Source: Planctomycetaceae bacterium (lineage in GTDB: Bacteria > Planctomycetota > Planctomycetia > Pirellulales > Pirellulaceae). Taken from it: a DNA stretch of 22,144 nt. Under the pieces are notes generated by a model that was not told where the DNA came from, ran no database searches, and saw nothing but the letters and a program-made list of their open reading frames with translations. The number at the start of each line of letters is the position of its first letter. Position 1 is the first letter of the stretch. Shown piece by piece: positions 7,074-15,606 of the stretch. The stretch covers positions 1 through 22,144 of the forward strand of contig DTSG01000336.1 of NCBI GenBank assembly GCA_012965455.1, written 5' to 3'. The position numbers and the translations under genes are program-made.

Positions 7074-7865
7074 ATGATTGGTAAAATATTAGCAGTTTTT
7101 CGATACGAACTAAAACAATCCTTTGGTATTGGACCAACAATCATTTGGTTGTTGATTATTCTTTTTCCTTCGGCATTGCAGCTTTTGATAAACTCGCGTT
7201 TAGGTGGTGCTGGCAATGTCGCTATTGAAGATGCTGGCATGCTGGTGGTTGTGTTGATTCCTGGAGCAGTATGTTTACTCAACGCCTTGATGTCGATGTC
7301 ATCATTTCTGCACATTGAATTGGAAGGTAACACTTGGCCCTATGTGGCAGTGCGATCTCAAGGCAAAGTTGCATTGATGTTCGGTAAATACCTTGTTGCG
7401 GTGACCCGTAGTATGGCAGCTGGCATGTTCGCTTTGATGTTAATGATGCCCTTAACATCGCATGCGCTGGAGACGGATTTTGGATTGCTCGTGGGTGTGA
7501 CTGCCGCGTTAGTCGTATTGAGCAGCGTTTCCTATTGCTCATTGTTTTGTATGCTAGGCGTGATCATGCACAAGCGGCCGTTGATTATGGCGGTTATTTA
7601 TATGGTAGCCTTTGAGGGTGTGATTTCGATTTTACCGGCTGTCGTCAATAAAATTACGATTCACTATTATTTGCGATCCATGTTGGTTCGCTGGATGGAT
7701 TGGAGAATTTTTGATTTACCCATATTGAGTGACCCGAATATCTTTAGTCTCGAGAGCAACACGCCCCTGGATCTGTTTTTTCTGGCTGCCATCAATGTGT
7801 TTTGTTTAGTAACGGCTGCTACATTGTTGGTGAATAGAGAATACCGAGTGGGCGAAGCCATTTAG
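7074..7865 (+). CDS. ABC-2 type permease (second permease of the cluster)
   Basis: A 263-residue, very hydrophobic protein with about six predicted membrane helices near residues 22-40, 55-76, 107-128, 137-163, 169-191 and 232-253. The N-terminal ILAVFRYELKQSF is the amphipathic start typical of ABC-2 permeases. A strong GGAGG lies just upstream of the ATG at 7074, supporting the start. It presumably pairs with the preceding ATPase to export an unknown substrate across the inner membrane. It lacks the long extracytoplasmic segment and EF-hand of the first permease. It is the last gene of the rightward cluster and converges on gltD with only 82 bases between stops. Confidence 0.85.
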   Translation: MIGKILAVFRYELKQSFGIGPTIIWLLIILFPSALQLLINSRLGGAGNVAIEDAGMLVVVLIPGAVCLLNALMSMSSFLHIELEGNTWPYVAVRSQGKVALMFGKYLVAVTRSMAAGMFALMLMMPLTSHALETDFGLLVGVTAALVVLSSVSYCSLFCMLGVIMHKRPLIMAVIYMVAFEGVISILPAVVNKITIHYYLRSMLVRWMDWRIFDLPILSDPNIFSLESNTPLDLFFLAAINVFCLVTAATLLVNREYRVGEAI

Positions 7866-7867
7866 TT

Positions 7868-7892
7868 GAGAGCCCAGATGGCAGGGTTTCTC
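7868..7892. terminator. Weak hairpin between convergent genes
   Basis: GAGAGCCC (7868-7875) can pair with GGGTTTCTC (7884-7892), allowing one G-T pair and one bulged T, around an 8-base loop. It sits between the convergent stops of the permease and gltD genes, where a bidirectional terminator is expected. No clear T-run is present. Confidence 0.25.
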
Positions 7893-7947
7893 TAAAACAA
7901 GCTGTCAGGACCGCACTCCACCAAGCCTGCTGATCTCCACCGCGATC

Positions 7948-9456
7948 TTAGGCGGGTTCGAGTGGGCTGCCCAAGGTGATGCCGGGTGCGGGAAGCGTGG
8001 TGCTGCCCATTAAATGCAGGTCGATGGCCCGCGCGGCACCGCGGCCTTCATTGATCGCCCAGACGACTAGCGACTGTCCACGTCGACAATCCCCAGCGGC
8101 AAAGACACCAGGAATACTTGTCGTGAACTCTCCGTGGGTTGCTTGGTAGTTGCTACGGGGGTCCAGTTGTATTTCATCCTTCAGCGCTGCAACCACATAA
8201 TGCTCAGGGCCCAAGAAACCCATCGCGAGCAGCACTAGATCTGCTTCAATCGTTTTCTCGCTACCTGCGACGCGCGAGAAGGGAGGTCCGTTCTCTACGG
8301 GATTGGACCAGTCAACCTGAGCGACAGTAATTGATTTCAAATTGCCGTTGCCGTCGTCATTAAATTGTACTGATTCAATCGCATAATCCCGTGGGTCTGC
8401 GCCCCATTTTGCTGCCACTTCCTCATGCCCATAATCAACTCGATAAATCCGAGGCCACTGCGGCCAGGGGTTATTATCAGCTCGCTCTGCCGGTGGTTGA
8501 GGAATGATTTCTAAGTTAACAATACTCTGGGCTCCATGTCGCAGTGCCGTGGCAATACAGTCGGTCCCAGTGTCACCACCGCCGATGACCACGACTTTTT
8601 TGTCCTTGGCACTGGTGAAGTTTCCGTCGGCATGTTCGCTATTGAGTAAGCTCTGTGTGCTAGCGGTGAGAAAATCCATCGCAAAATGGATACCGTTTAG
8701 TTCTCGTCCTGGAATAGGAAGGTCGCGCGGTTGGGTGGCACCGGTTGCCAACAGCAAGGCATCGAAATCGTGGACGAGTTGTTCGGGCGAGATATCTTTG
8801 CCGACATCGACGCCAGTTTTGAATGTAATTCCTTCGTCTTGCAATAATTGCACTCGACGTAGCACATCCTGCTTGTCCAACTTCATGTTGGGGATGCCGT
8901 ACATCAGTAACCCACCAATGCGGTCCGCTCGTTCGAAGACGGTAACGGTATGCCCAGCTTGATTGAGTTGATCAGCGGCGGCTAGGCCGGCTGGGCCAGA
9001 CCCCACGATGGCAATTGATTTCCCTGTGCGGTGTGCGGGCGGTTGAGCAGTGATCCAGCCCTCTTCAAAGCCTCGATTGACGATGGTGCTTTCAATGTTT
9101 TTGATAGTCACCGGTGGATCGGTAATACCCAACACACAAGAGCCTTCGCAAGGTGCGGGACAAACGCGACCCGTGAATTCGGGGAAGTTGTTGGTTTTTT
9201 CGAGTCGTCGCAGTGCATCTTCCCAACGGCCTTGGTAAACCAAGTCATTCCATTCGGGAATGAGGTTGTCGATTGGGCATCCGGAAGTTGATTGACAAAA
9301 AGGTACACCACAATCCATACAACGTGCGCCTTGTGTGGTGAGGTGATCTACATCTGGGGCGGTGTAGATTTCCTGATAGTCATCAATACGTACCAGCGGT
9401 AGACGATACGGTATCGTCTCTCGTTGGAACTCTATAAATCCAGTTAGTTTTCCCAT
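7948..9456 (-). CDS. gltD: Glutamate synthase (NADPH) small subunit
   Basis: A 502-residue beta subunit of glutamate synthase. It takes electrons from NADPH through FAD and iron-sulfur clusters and passes them to GltB. Visible features are the N-terminal cysteine clusters C46-x2-C49-x4-C54-x5-C60 and C99-x3-C103-x3-C107, which hold the 4Fe-4S centres. The FAD-binding G-S-G-P-A-G lies at 152-157. A second nucleotide-binding motif, VVVIGGGDTGTDC (about 288-300), is for NADPH. A C-terminal GVFAAGDCRRGQSLVVWAI completes the FAD site. Length is slightly above the usual 470-500. It lies 63 bases downstream of gltB on the same strand and is surely co-transcribed. The upstream sequence is very AT-rich with no good Shine-Dalgarno. 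Confidence 0.97.
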   Translation of the reverse strand: MGKLTGFIEFQRETIPYRLPLVRIDDYQEIYTAPDVDHLTTQGARCMDCGVPFCQSTSGCPIDNLIPEWNDLVYQGRWEDALRRLEKTNNFPEFTGRVCPAPCEGSCVLGITDPPVTIKNIESTIVNRGFEEGWITAQPPAHRTGKSIAIVGSGPAGLAAADQLNQAGHTVTVFERADRIGGLLMYGIPNMKLDKQDVLRRVQLLQDEGITFKTGVDVGKDISPEQLVHDFDALLLATGATQPRDLPIPGRELNGIHFAMDFLTASTQSLLNSEHADGNFTSAKDKKVVVIGGGDTGTDCIATALRHGAQSIVNLEIIPQPPAERADNNPWPQWPRIYRVDYGHEEVAAKWGADPRDYAIESVQFNDDGNGNLKSITVAQVDWSNPVENGPPFSRVAGSEKTIEADLVLLAMGFLGPEHYVVAALKDEIQLDPRSNYQATHGEFTTSIPGVFAAGDCRRGQSLVVWAINEGRGAARAIDLHLMGSTTLPAPGITLGSPLEPA

Positions 9457-9519
9457 TAATTTTTTCTATTTGTAAACGCTATATTTTCTGTTTGACTACA
9501 ACAGCTATTTTTAATTTGT

Positions 9520-12500
9520 TTATGACGAGGCAGTAGCAATCGCTTTTGCCTGTTGTTCCTCAAGTACACGCTTATAATCGGTCGGCATTACTTTGATGAA
9601 TTGACCCAACGTTTGATCCCATTCTTCTAAAATCTGTTCGGCGACAGCGGAGCCTGTAAATTTGTGGTGACGTGCGATAAGTTCTTTTAGTTCGGCAATA
9701 TCATCACCAGCGACGACTTGTTCTAATTCGACAAGTTCAAGATTACAGCGGAGATTGAAATCGCCAGCTTGATCCCAAACATAGGCCACGCCACCGGACA
9801 TGCCGGCGGCAAAATTGCGACCTGTGGGCCCGAGGATTACAGTGCGACCACCGGTCATGTATTCACATCCATGATCGCCTACACCTTCAACGACGGCATT
9901 GGCACCGCTGTTACGAACGCAGAATCGCTCGGAAACTTGCCCGCGGAAAAACGCTTCGCCGGCCGTTGCTCCATACAAACAAACGTTACCGGCGATGAAA
10001 TTGTCTTCGGCAGTGAAGCTGCTTTGCCGCGGAGGGTAAACCGAGATGCGTCCACCGGAGAGTCCTTTGCCGACATAGTCGTTGGCATCTCCCTCGATGT
10101 CCATCGAAATCCCTTGCGCCAAGAAGGCGCCGAAACTTTGCCCAGCCGAACCAGTGAAGTGTATTTGAATGGTGTCTTCTGGCAGGTGGTTACCACCAAT
10201 ACTCTTGACGACATGGTGACTGAGGATCGTACCAACGGTGCGGTTGGTATTGACGATGGGCAGTTCAAATTCAACACGTTCCCCGTTTTGCAGAGCCGGT
10301 TTGGCAAGTTCCAACAGTTGATTGTCCAGTGCATGTTCCAGTCCATGATCTTGCTTGATGGTACAAGTGACTTCTGTGTCGGGCGACGGTTTGTTGGCTG
10401 GTGTGAGTAGCGCTGTCAGGTCCAAGCCATCCGCTTTCCAGTGGTCGATGGCAGCCTTAGTTTCCAAGCAGTCGACGCGGCCCACCATTTCAAGGACCGA
10501 CTTGAATCCCATTTCGGCCATATATTGGCGGCACTCTTCGGCCACCATGAACAAGTAATTTACGACGTGTTCTGGTTTGCCTGCAAATTGTGCTCGCAGG
10601 TCTGGGTCCTGAGTTGCAATTCCAACGGGGCAAGTGTTGAGATGACATTTTCGCATCATGATACAGCCCAAGGTGATCAGGGGTGCCGTTGAAAAACCGA
10701 ATTCTTCGGCTCCAAGTAAGGCTGCGATGGCGACATCTCGCCCCGTTTTAAGTCCGCCATCTGTCTGTAAGACGGTACGACTACGCAGGTCGTTCATCAC
10801 CAAAGTTTGATGTGTTTCAGCAATCCCTAATTCCCACGGTAAGCCAGCATGTTTAATACTGGTCAGCGGCGAAGCTCCCGTTCCGCCATTATGGCCGGAG
10901 ATCAGGATGTGATCGGCATGCGCTTTGGATACGCCGGCTGCGACCGTGCCCACGCCAACTTCGGATACCAGCTTCACGCTGATACGAGCACTTGGGTTGG
11001 CATTTTTTAGATCGTGGATCAGTTGCGCGAGATCTTCGATGGAATAGATATCGTGGTGTGGAGGAGGGCTAATTAGTCCAACACCTGGAGTCGAGTACCG
11101 AATCCGAGCGATGGTGTCATTCACTTTGCGACCAGGTAGCTCTCCGCCTTCACCCGGTTTAGCACCCTGTGCAATCTTAATTTGAATTTCATCAGCGTTG
11201 GCTAAATACCAGATGGTGACGCCGAATCGTCCCGAGGCTACCTGTTTGATGGCGGATCGTTTTGAATCCCCGTTTTCCAGCGGTGAGAATCGCTCGGGAT
11301 CTTCGCCGCCTTCACCTGTGTTGCTTTTGCCCCCTATGCGATTCATTGCGATGGCTAATGTTTCATGAGATTCGGCGGAAATCGATCCAAAACTCATGGC
11401 TCCCGTCACAAATCGCTTTACGATGTCAGCCGCCGATTCGACTTCACTGATATCGATTGGACCAGCGTTGACACCGGACTTAAAGGTTAAGAGACCTCGT
11501 AATGAACACCGTACTTGTTCGTCATGGTTGATATGGTCCGCAAATTTTTGGTAGGTATCCGCATCGTTGTTGCGAGCGGCGTGTTGGATATCTGCAATCG
11601 CTGCGGGATCCCAACCATGGCGTTCACCAGTGGGGCGCCAGTGAAATTGACCAGGGTTTGGTAGTGCTTGCGCGGCATCGTCTGGTTGAGGGGGGAATCC
11701 TAGTGTGTGTCGTCGGAGTGATTCGGTGGCTAGGACATCAAAATTAACACCTTGGACACGACTGGCGGTACCGACAAAACAACGATCAATGACGACATCT
11801 TGCAACCCGATTGCTTCAAATATTTGGGCACCCTTGTAGGATTGCAGAGTCGAGATCCCCATTTTGCCCATGACTTTGAGCATGCCTTTGGCGATCGCTT
11901 TTTTATATATCTTAACAACCTTGTCATTGTCGGTGATGTCGTCTGGGCACAGTCCATCGAGACGTGCTTGCCATAGCGATTCAAATGCTAGGTAGGGGTT
12001 GATCGCATCGATTCCGAAACCTGCTAAAAGGCAATGGTGATGGACCTCCCGCGCTTCGCCGGATTCTAGCACGAGTCCAATTTGAGTTCGTTTGGCTTGT
12101 TTGATCAGATGGTGGTGGACCGCACCTGTAGCGAGCAACGAGCTAATTGGTACCCGCTCGGCCGAAGTTGCTCGGTCTGACAAGACCACCAGGTAGTATC
12201 CATCGGCGATCGCCTGCAGGGTTTCATCGCAAATGCGTGACAGGGCGGTTGAGAGCCCGTCTGTACCTTCGGATATACTGTAGGTAATGTCGATGGTCTT
12301 TGTTTTCCAACCGTTTTGATCCATCTCTTTTATCGCAGCGAGTTCGCTGTTGGTGAGAATAGGATGAGGAATTAAGAGTCGATTGGCTTGTGCCGGCGTC
12401 GTGTCAAGCAAGTTCCCTTCCGGACCAATGTAACACTCGAGCGACATGATAACGTCTTCGCGAATGGAGTCGATCGCCGGATTGGTAACTTGCGCAAACA

Positions 12501-14082
12501 GTTGTTTGAAATAATCGTAGAGCATCCGCGGTTTGTCGCTTAAGCATGCCAAAGCGGCATCGTTACCCATAGATCCTACAGGGTCACGTTGTTGGTGCAG
12601 CATTGGCAATAGCATGAACTGTAGCGTTTCGCTGGTATAACCAAAGGCCTGTAGTTGCTGCAGCAATTCAGCTGATTCAAAGCTGGGCACAGTGCTGGTC
12701 GTGGGCAGTTCCGCTAGTTCGATACGATTGTCGAGCAACCACTGGCCGTAGGGATTGCGATCGGCAAATTCGTTCTTGAGTTCATCATCGGGTATTAACC
12801 GACCTTGTTGGAAATCGACGAGAAACATACGACCGGGTTGTAGGCGACCTTTATATTTGACGTTGGCTGGGTCAACTTGGAGTACGCCGACTTCGCTCGC
12901 CATGACGACCTTGTCGTCGTGGGTTAGGTAATAACGGCTAGGTCTCAGTCCGTTGCGGTCGAGAACTGCGCCGATGTATTTACCGTCGGTGTAGACGATG
13001 GAGGCGGGGCCATCCCACGGTTCCATAAGAGTGCTATGGTATTCATAGAAAGCTCGTTTGTTTTCTGGCATGGTGTCATGCTTTTGCCAAGCTTCCGGCA
13101 CCATCATCATGACGGACTCTTGCAATGTGCGGCCAGTCATGTAGAGAAATTCAAGTACATTATCAAACGTTCCCGAGTCCGAGCAGTCAGGTTCGCTGAC
13201 GGGGAACAAGTGTTTCAAATCATCACCGAATTTGGTGCTTGTCATAACGCCTTCGCGAGCGGACATGGAATTCATGTTACCGCGGAGGGTATTGATTTCA
13301 CCGTTGTGCGACATAAAGCGATTTGGTTGTGCGCGGTCCCAACTCGGAAAAGTGTTGGTTGAGAAGCGTGAGTGCACCATCGCGAGGTGTGTGATGTAGG
13401 CTGGATTAGAAAGGTCGGGGAAGAACGGGACGACTTGATAGGTCGTCAGCATCCCTTTGTAAATCAGGACTTTCCAAGACAGCGAGCAGATGTAAAAGAG
13501 TTTGGCCTGGGACAGCGATTGCGACGAGCGTAATTGGTGGCTGGCTCGTTTGCGGATGATGTAAAGTTGCCGTTCAAAGTCATCGCCGGAAAGATCGTCA
13601 GCGGCGGCGACGACGAGTTGTTCAAAATGAGGCATGGCGGACAATGCGGTGGGACCAACGTCTGCGCCGGTGGGGTTTGTGGGAACTGGACGCCAGGTGA
13701 TCAATCGCTGACCATGGTCGCTGATAATCTGTTCGACGACTGCTTTACACTGATTTCTTTGTTCTTCGTCTATGGGAAGGAATACGAGTCCAGCGCCGTA
13801 TTTACCTTCTGCGGGCAGCTCAATCCCTTGTTCTTCTTTTATCACTTGGCATAAGAATTCGTGTGGAAACCCAGTCAGCACACCGGCCCCGTCGCCCGTA
13901 TTGGCTTCGCATCCACAGGCGCCCCGATGCTCCATAGCCATCATGATTTCGTTGGCGTCAAGGACGATTTGATGGCTTCGTTCGCCTTTGATGTGTGCAA
14001 CAAATCCCACGCCACACGCATCTTTTTCAAATGCTGGGTCGTATAAGCCTTGTTTCTCTGGGTATCCGAATTGTTGCGTCAT
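9520..14082 (-). CDS. gltB: Glutamate synthase large subunit
   Basis: A 1520-residue alpha subunit that converts glutamine and 2-oxoglutarate to two glutamates in the cytoplasm. The class-II glutamine amidotransferase domain starts at C23 (KDA-CGVGFV), so residues 1-22 are the propeptide removed to expose the catalytic cysteine. The central domain spans roughly 470-780, and the FMN-binding synthase domain roughly 830-1200. Within it, C1140, C1146 and C1151 have the spacing of the 3Fe-4S ligands in characterised GltB. The C-terminal GXGXG beta-helix domain follows, about 1260-1460. The ATG at 14082 is the only possible start before C23. It lies inside the 3' end of the LysR gene, with a 56-base overlap, suggesting coupled translation or a promoter inside lysR. 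The ribosome site is weak (CAGGCAAGA before ATG). Confidence 0.97.
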   Translation of the reverse strand: MTQQFGYPEKQGLYDPAFEKDACGVGFVAHIKGERSHQIVLDANEIMMAMEHRGACGCEANTGDGAGVLTGFPHEFLCQVIKEEQGIELPAEGKYGAGLVFLPIDEEQRNQCKAVVEQIISDHGQRLITWRPVPTNPTGADVGPTALSAMPHFEQLVVAAADDLSGDDFERQLYIIRKRASHQLRSSQSLSQAKLFYICSLSWKVLIYKGMLTTYQVVPFFPDLSNPAYITHLAMVHSRFSTNTFPSWDRAQPNRFMSHNGEINTLRGNMNSMSAREGVMTSTKFGDDLKHLFPVSEPDCSDSGTFDNVLEFLYMTGRTLQESVMMMVPEAWQKHDTMPENKRAFYEYHSTLMEPWDGPASIVYTDGKYIGAVLDRNGLRPSRYYLTHDDKVVMASEVGVLQVDPANVKYKGRLQPGRMFLVDFQQGRLIPDDELKNEFADRNPYGQWLLDNRIELAELPTTSTVPSFESAELLQQLQAFGYTSETLQFMLLPMLHQQRDPVGSMGNDAALACLSDKPRMLYDYFKQLFAQVTNPAIDSIREDVIMSLECYIGPEGNLLDTTPAQANRLLIPHPILTNSELAAIKEMDQNGWKTKTIDITYSISEGTDGLSTALSRICDETLQAIADGYYLVVLSDRATSAERVPISSLLATGAVHHHLIKQAKRTQIGLVLESGEAREVHHHCLLAGFGIDAINPYLAFESLWQARLDGLCPDDITDNDKVVKIYKKAIAKGMLKVMGKMGISTLQSYKGAQIFEAIGLQDVVIDRCFVGTASRVQGVNFDVLATESLRRHTLGFPPQPDDAAQALPNPGQFHWRPTGERHGWDPAAIADIQHAARNNDADTYQKFADHINHDEQVRCSLRGLLTFKSGVNAGPIDISEVESAADIVKRFVTGAMSFGSISAESHETLAIAMNRIGGKSNTGEGGEDPERFSPLENGDSKRSAIKQVASGRFGVTIWYLANADEIQIKIAQGAKPGEGGELPGRKVNDTIARIRYSTPGVGLISPPPHHDIYSIEDLAQLIHDLKNANPSARISVKLVSEVGVGTVAAGVSKAHADHILISGHNGGTGASPLTSIKHAGLPWELGIAETHQTLVMNDLRSRTVLQTDGGLKTGRDVAIAALLGAEEFGFSTAPLITLGCIMMRKCHLNTCPVGIATQDPDLRAQFAGKPEHVVNYLFMVAEECRQYMAEMGFKSVLEMVGRVDCLETKAAIDHWKADGLDLTALLTPANKPSPDTEVTCTIKQDHGLEHALDNQLLELAKPALQNGERVEFELPIVNTNRTVGTILSHHVVKSIGGNHLPEDTIQIHFTGSAGQSFGAFLAQGISMDIEGDANDYVGKGLSGGRISVYPPRQSSFTAEDNFIAGNVCLYGATAGEAFFRGQVSERFCVRNSGANAVVEGVGDHGCEYMTGGRTVILGPTGRNFAAGMSGGVAYVWDQAGDFNLRCNLELVELEQVVAGDDIAELKELIARHHKFTGSAVAEQILEEWDQTLGQFIKVMPTDYKRVLEEQQAKAIATASS

Positions 14083-15082
14083 TCTTGCCTGTCTGCCAAT
14101 AAAGGACTGTTACTGTTTGATAAATTTGATAAGACGGCGAGGTCATTTCCATTGCGGAAGCGGAAGCCAAGTGGTTGGTGGGATGTTGCTCGGAGAGGAT
14201 ATTCTCGTCATCAATCAACATCTCGATGAAGTTTTCGATGTCGGCTCCGAGAGGGATATTGTCACGATGGATAATACCGACGGGACGAATTAGTGTGGGA
14301 CCAATGATGTCCGCCGTGCACAACGAGCCGGAGGTTAGCTCGCGGTGGACATGTGCTTTGGGGAGAATGCTGAAACCCGTGTTGATTTCAATGGCTCGCT
14401 TGAGTGTTTCAATATTGTCAAATTCCATCACGACGTTTGGGTGCACTTTGTGGGCGGTTAGCACGCTGTGGATTTCTTGGCTAATCCGCAAGTCGCGATT
14501 AAAAGCGACCATTTCTAGTCCATTTAATGCCTGCAGTGAAAGTTCTTGATGATGGGCAAGTGGGTGTTCGTTGGAAAACACGATAACCATTGGTTCCGCC
14601 CGCCAAGCAATAGCGGCAATCGACTTGGTGGATTCAGCATAACTAAGCAGTCCCAGATGAGCGTGGCCGGTTGTGACTAATTCATAGACTTTTTGCGGGT
14701 GATGATACTCAAGCTGGACATGGATATTTGGATTGTATTCGTGGAATTTATGGACAAATTGTCGCATAGTACTGAGTCCAACCGAGTAAATTGATGCAAC
14801 ACGAATCGTGTCTTCTGTGGCATCCGATAGGTGGCGAATGCTTGATTCTAGTTCTTCAATTTGCCGCACTAAGCGATGACAACCTTCAAAATAATGTCGA
14901 CCTTCATCGGTCACGATAAATGGACGTTTGGACCGGTCGAGCAGTTTGACGCCGAGACGCTTTTCGAGTTGAGTGATGATCTGACTCGTAGCAGATTGAG
15001 TGATTTGGTTGTCTGATGCAGCTCGTGAGAAACTGCGTCTTGTTACAACATCGCAAAATACTTTCATCGATCGCAATTTCAT
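14027..15082 (-). CDS. LysR-family transcriptional regulator, probable controller of gltBD
   Basis: A 351-residue protein with a LysR helix-turn-helix in residues 1-62 (SMKVFCDVVTRRSFSRAASD, then ITQSATSQIITQLEKRLG) and a periplasmic-binding-protein-like effector domain at about 92-295. It should bind DNA as a tetramer and respond to a small molecule, perhaps a nitrogen-metabolism signal. That guess rests on position only, by analogy with GltC beside gltAB in Bacillus. Unlike GltC it is not divergent but co-directional. The C-terminal tail from about residue 298 to 351 (SEQHPTNHLASASAM onward) exceeds the usual length of about 300 and covers the gltB start. A lost stop codon is one explanation. 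The start has only a weak ribosome site. Confidence 0.85.
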   Translation of the reverse strand: MKLRSMKVFCDVVTRRSFSRAASDNQITQSATSQIITQLEKRLGVKLLDRSKRPFIVTDEGRHYFEGCHRLVRQIEELESSIRHLSDATEDTIRVASIYSVGLSTMRQFVHKFHEYNPNIHVQLEYHHPQKVYELVTTGHAHLGLLSYAESTKSIAAIAWRAEPMVIVFSNEHPLAHHQELSLQALNGLEMVAFNRDLRISQEIHSVLTAHKVHPNVVMEFDNIETLKRAIEINTGFSILPKAHVHRELTSGSLCTADIIGPTLIRPVGIIHRDNIPLGADIENFIEMLIDDENILSEQHPTNHLASASAMEMTSPSYQIYQTVTVLYWQTGKNDATIRIPRETRLIRPSI

Positions 15083-15124
15083 ATCAATTTCTTTTAAGTT
15101 AATTAAGTTGATGTTTTGAAAACC

Positions 15125-15145
15125 ACCAGACCATAAGTTTCTGGT
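15125..15145 (-). promoter_or_regulatory. Candidate operator upstream of lysR
   Basis: ACCAGA (15125-15130) and TCTGGT (15140-15145) are perfect complements with a 9-base spacer, 43 bases before the lysR start. LysR proteins often repress their own gene from such a place. The site does not match the usual T-N11-A core, so the binder could be another protein. Confidence 0.35.
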
Positions 15146-15158
15146 AGTTCCGTTGGTA

Positions 15159-15181
15159 GCGAGTCACCTAGCGCGAGTCAC
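15159..15181 (+). repeat. Direct repeat GCGAGTCAC
   Basis: Two identical 9-base copies (15159-15167 and 15173-15181) start 14 bases apart. They lie next to the candidate lysR operator. Function unknown. Confidence 0.4.
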
Positions 15182-15310
15182 TCAAACAGCACGTTCCGCT
15201 TATTTTCAATGCAGAGGTTGCTGTACACTTGGGCTGTCTTGTTTAGCCATTAATCAAAATCGAGTCGCTTCGACCTTCGGCCTACGCGATAATGGAGAGC
15301 AAACTGGCCC

Positions 15311-15335
15311 GCTTACGCCGGAGGAACGGGTAAGC
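15311..15335. other. Stable hairpin, possible ncRNA part or intergenic repeat
   Basis: GCTTAC pairs with GTAAGC and, after a single bulged G, CCG pairs with CGG, closing on a GAGGAA loop. This gives a 9-pair GC-rich stem in AT-rich surroundings. No T-run follows on either strand, so it is not an ordinary terminator. Confidence 0.4.
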
Positions 15336-15407
15336 TCGCATTAATTATAAATGCACTAAAAACTGACGGTCTCTAGGACTTGTGGAACCCTAAATGGACC
15401 ACAAAGA

Positions 15408-15422
15408 AGTATTAGTAATACT
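15408..15422. promoter_or_regulatory. Near-perfect 15-base palindrome
   Basis: AGTATTA-G-TAATACT has 7-base arms around one central base. The half-site TAATAC recurs at 15447-15452 and 15482-15487, the last within a second palindrome AATAC-TAG-GTATT (15483-15495). The cluster resembles a set of operators. Confidence 0.4.
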
Positions 15423-15499
15423 AAAACCGAGTTAGATTACGATTATTAATACACCCGTAATGGAGCAATCCCCAAACACTATAATACTAGGTATTTAAC

Positions 15500-15533
15500 G
15501 CGTGTCAACGGGGTCGGAAGAATCGAGACACGC
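15500..15533 (-). terminator. Inverted repeat downstream of the amidohydrolase gene
   Basis: GCGTGTC (15500-15506) and GACACGC (15527-15533) are perfect complements with a 20-base loop, about 75 bases past the amidohydrolase stop. It could end that transcript, though no T-run follows. Confidence 0.3.
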
Positions 15534-15606
15534 CCATAGCATAAAATAATCTAATGGTAGGGCTGGGGCTGTCAACAAACAGATTTTCTACATCAATCTT
15601 ATTGAG

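Larger units (their letters stand above)
15083..15606. other. Dyad-rich intergenic region upstream of lysR
   Basis: 524 bases without a convincing protein gene, between the lysR start and the amidohydrolase stop. It must hold the lysR promoter. It contains an inverted repeat near lysR (15125-15145), a 9-base direct repeat (15159-15181), a strong hairpin (15311-15335), a cluster of TAATAC-bearing palindromes (15408-15495) and a spaced 7-base inverted repeat (15500-15533). An open frame on the plus strand at 15153-15344 has no protein-like features and crosses the hairpin. A small RNA or a degraded repeat element is possible. Confidence 0.6.

Noticed and set aside
9769..10410. Open frame of 213 codons on the plus strand inside gltB
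   Set aside because: It is antisense to a highly conserved part of gltB and shows no domain. It is explained as a shadow of gltB codon use.
14175..14549. Plus-strand open frame of 124 codons inside lysR
   Set aside because: It is antisense to the effector domain of LysR and has no recognisable features.
15153..15344. Small open frame on the plus strand in the spacer upstream of lysR
   Set aside because: It has no ribosome site and no protein-like pattern, and its end crosses a strong hairpin.
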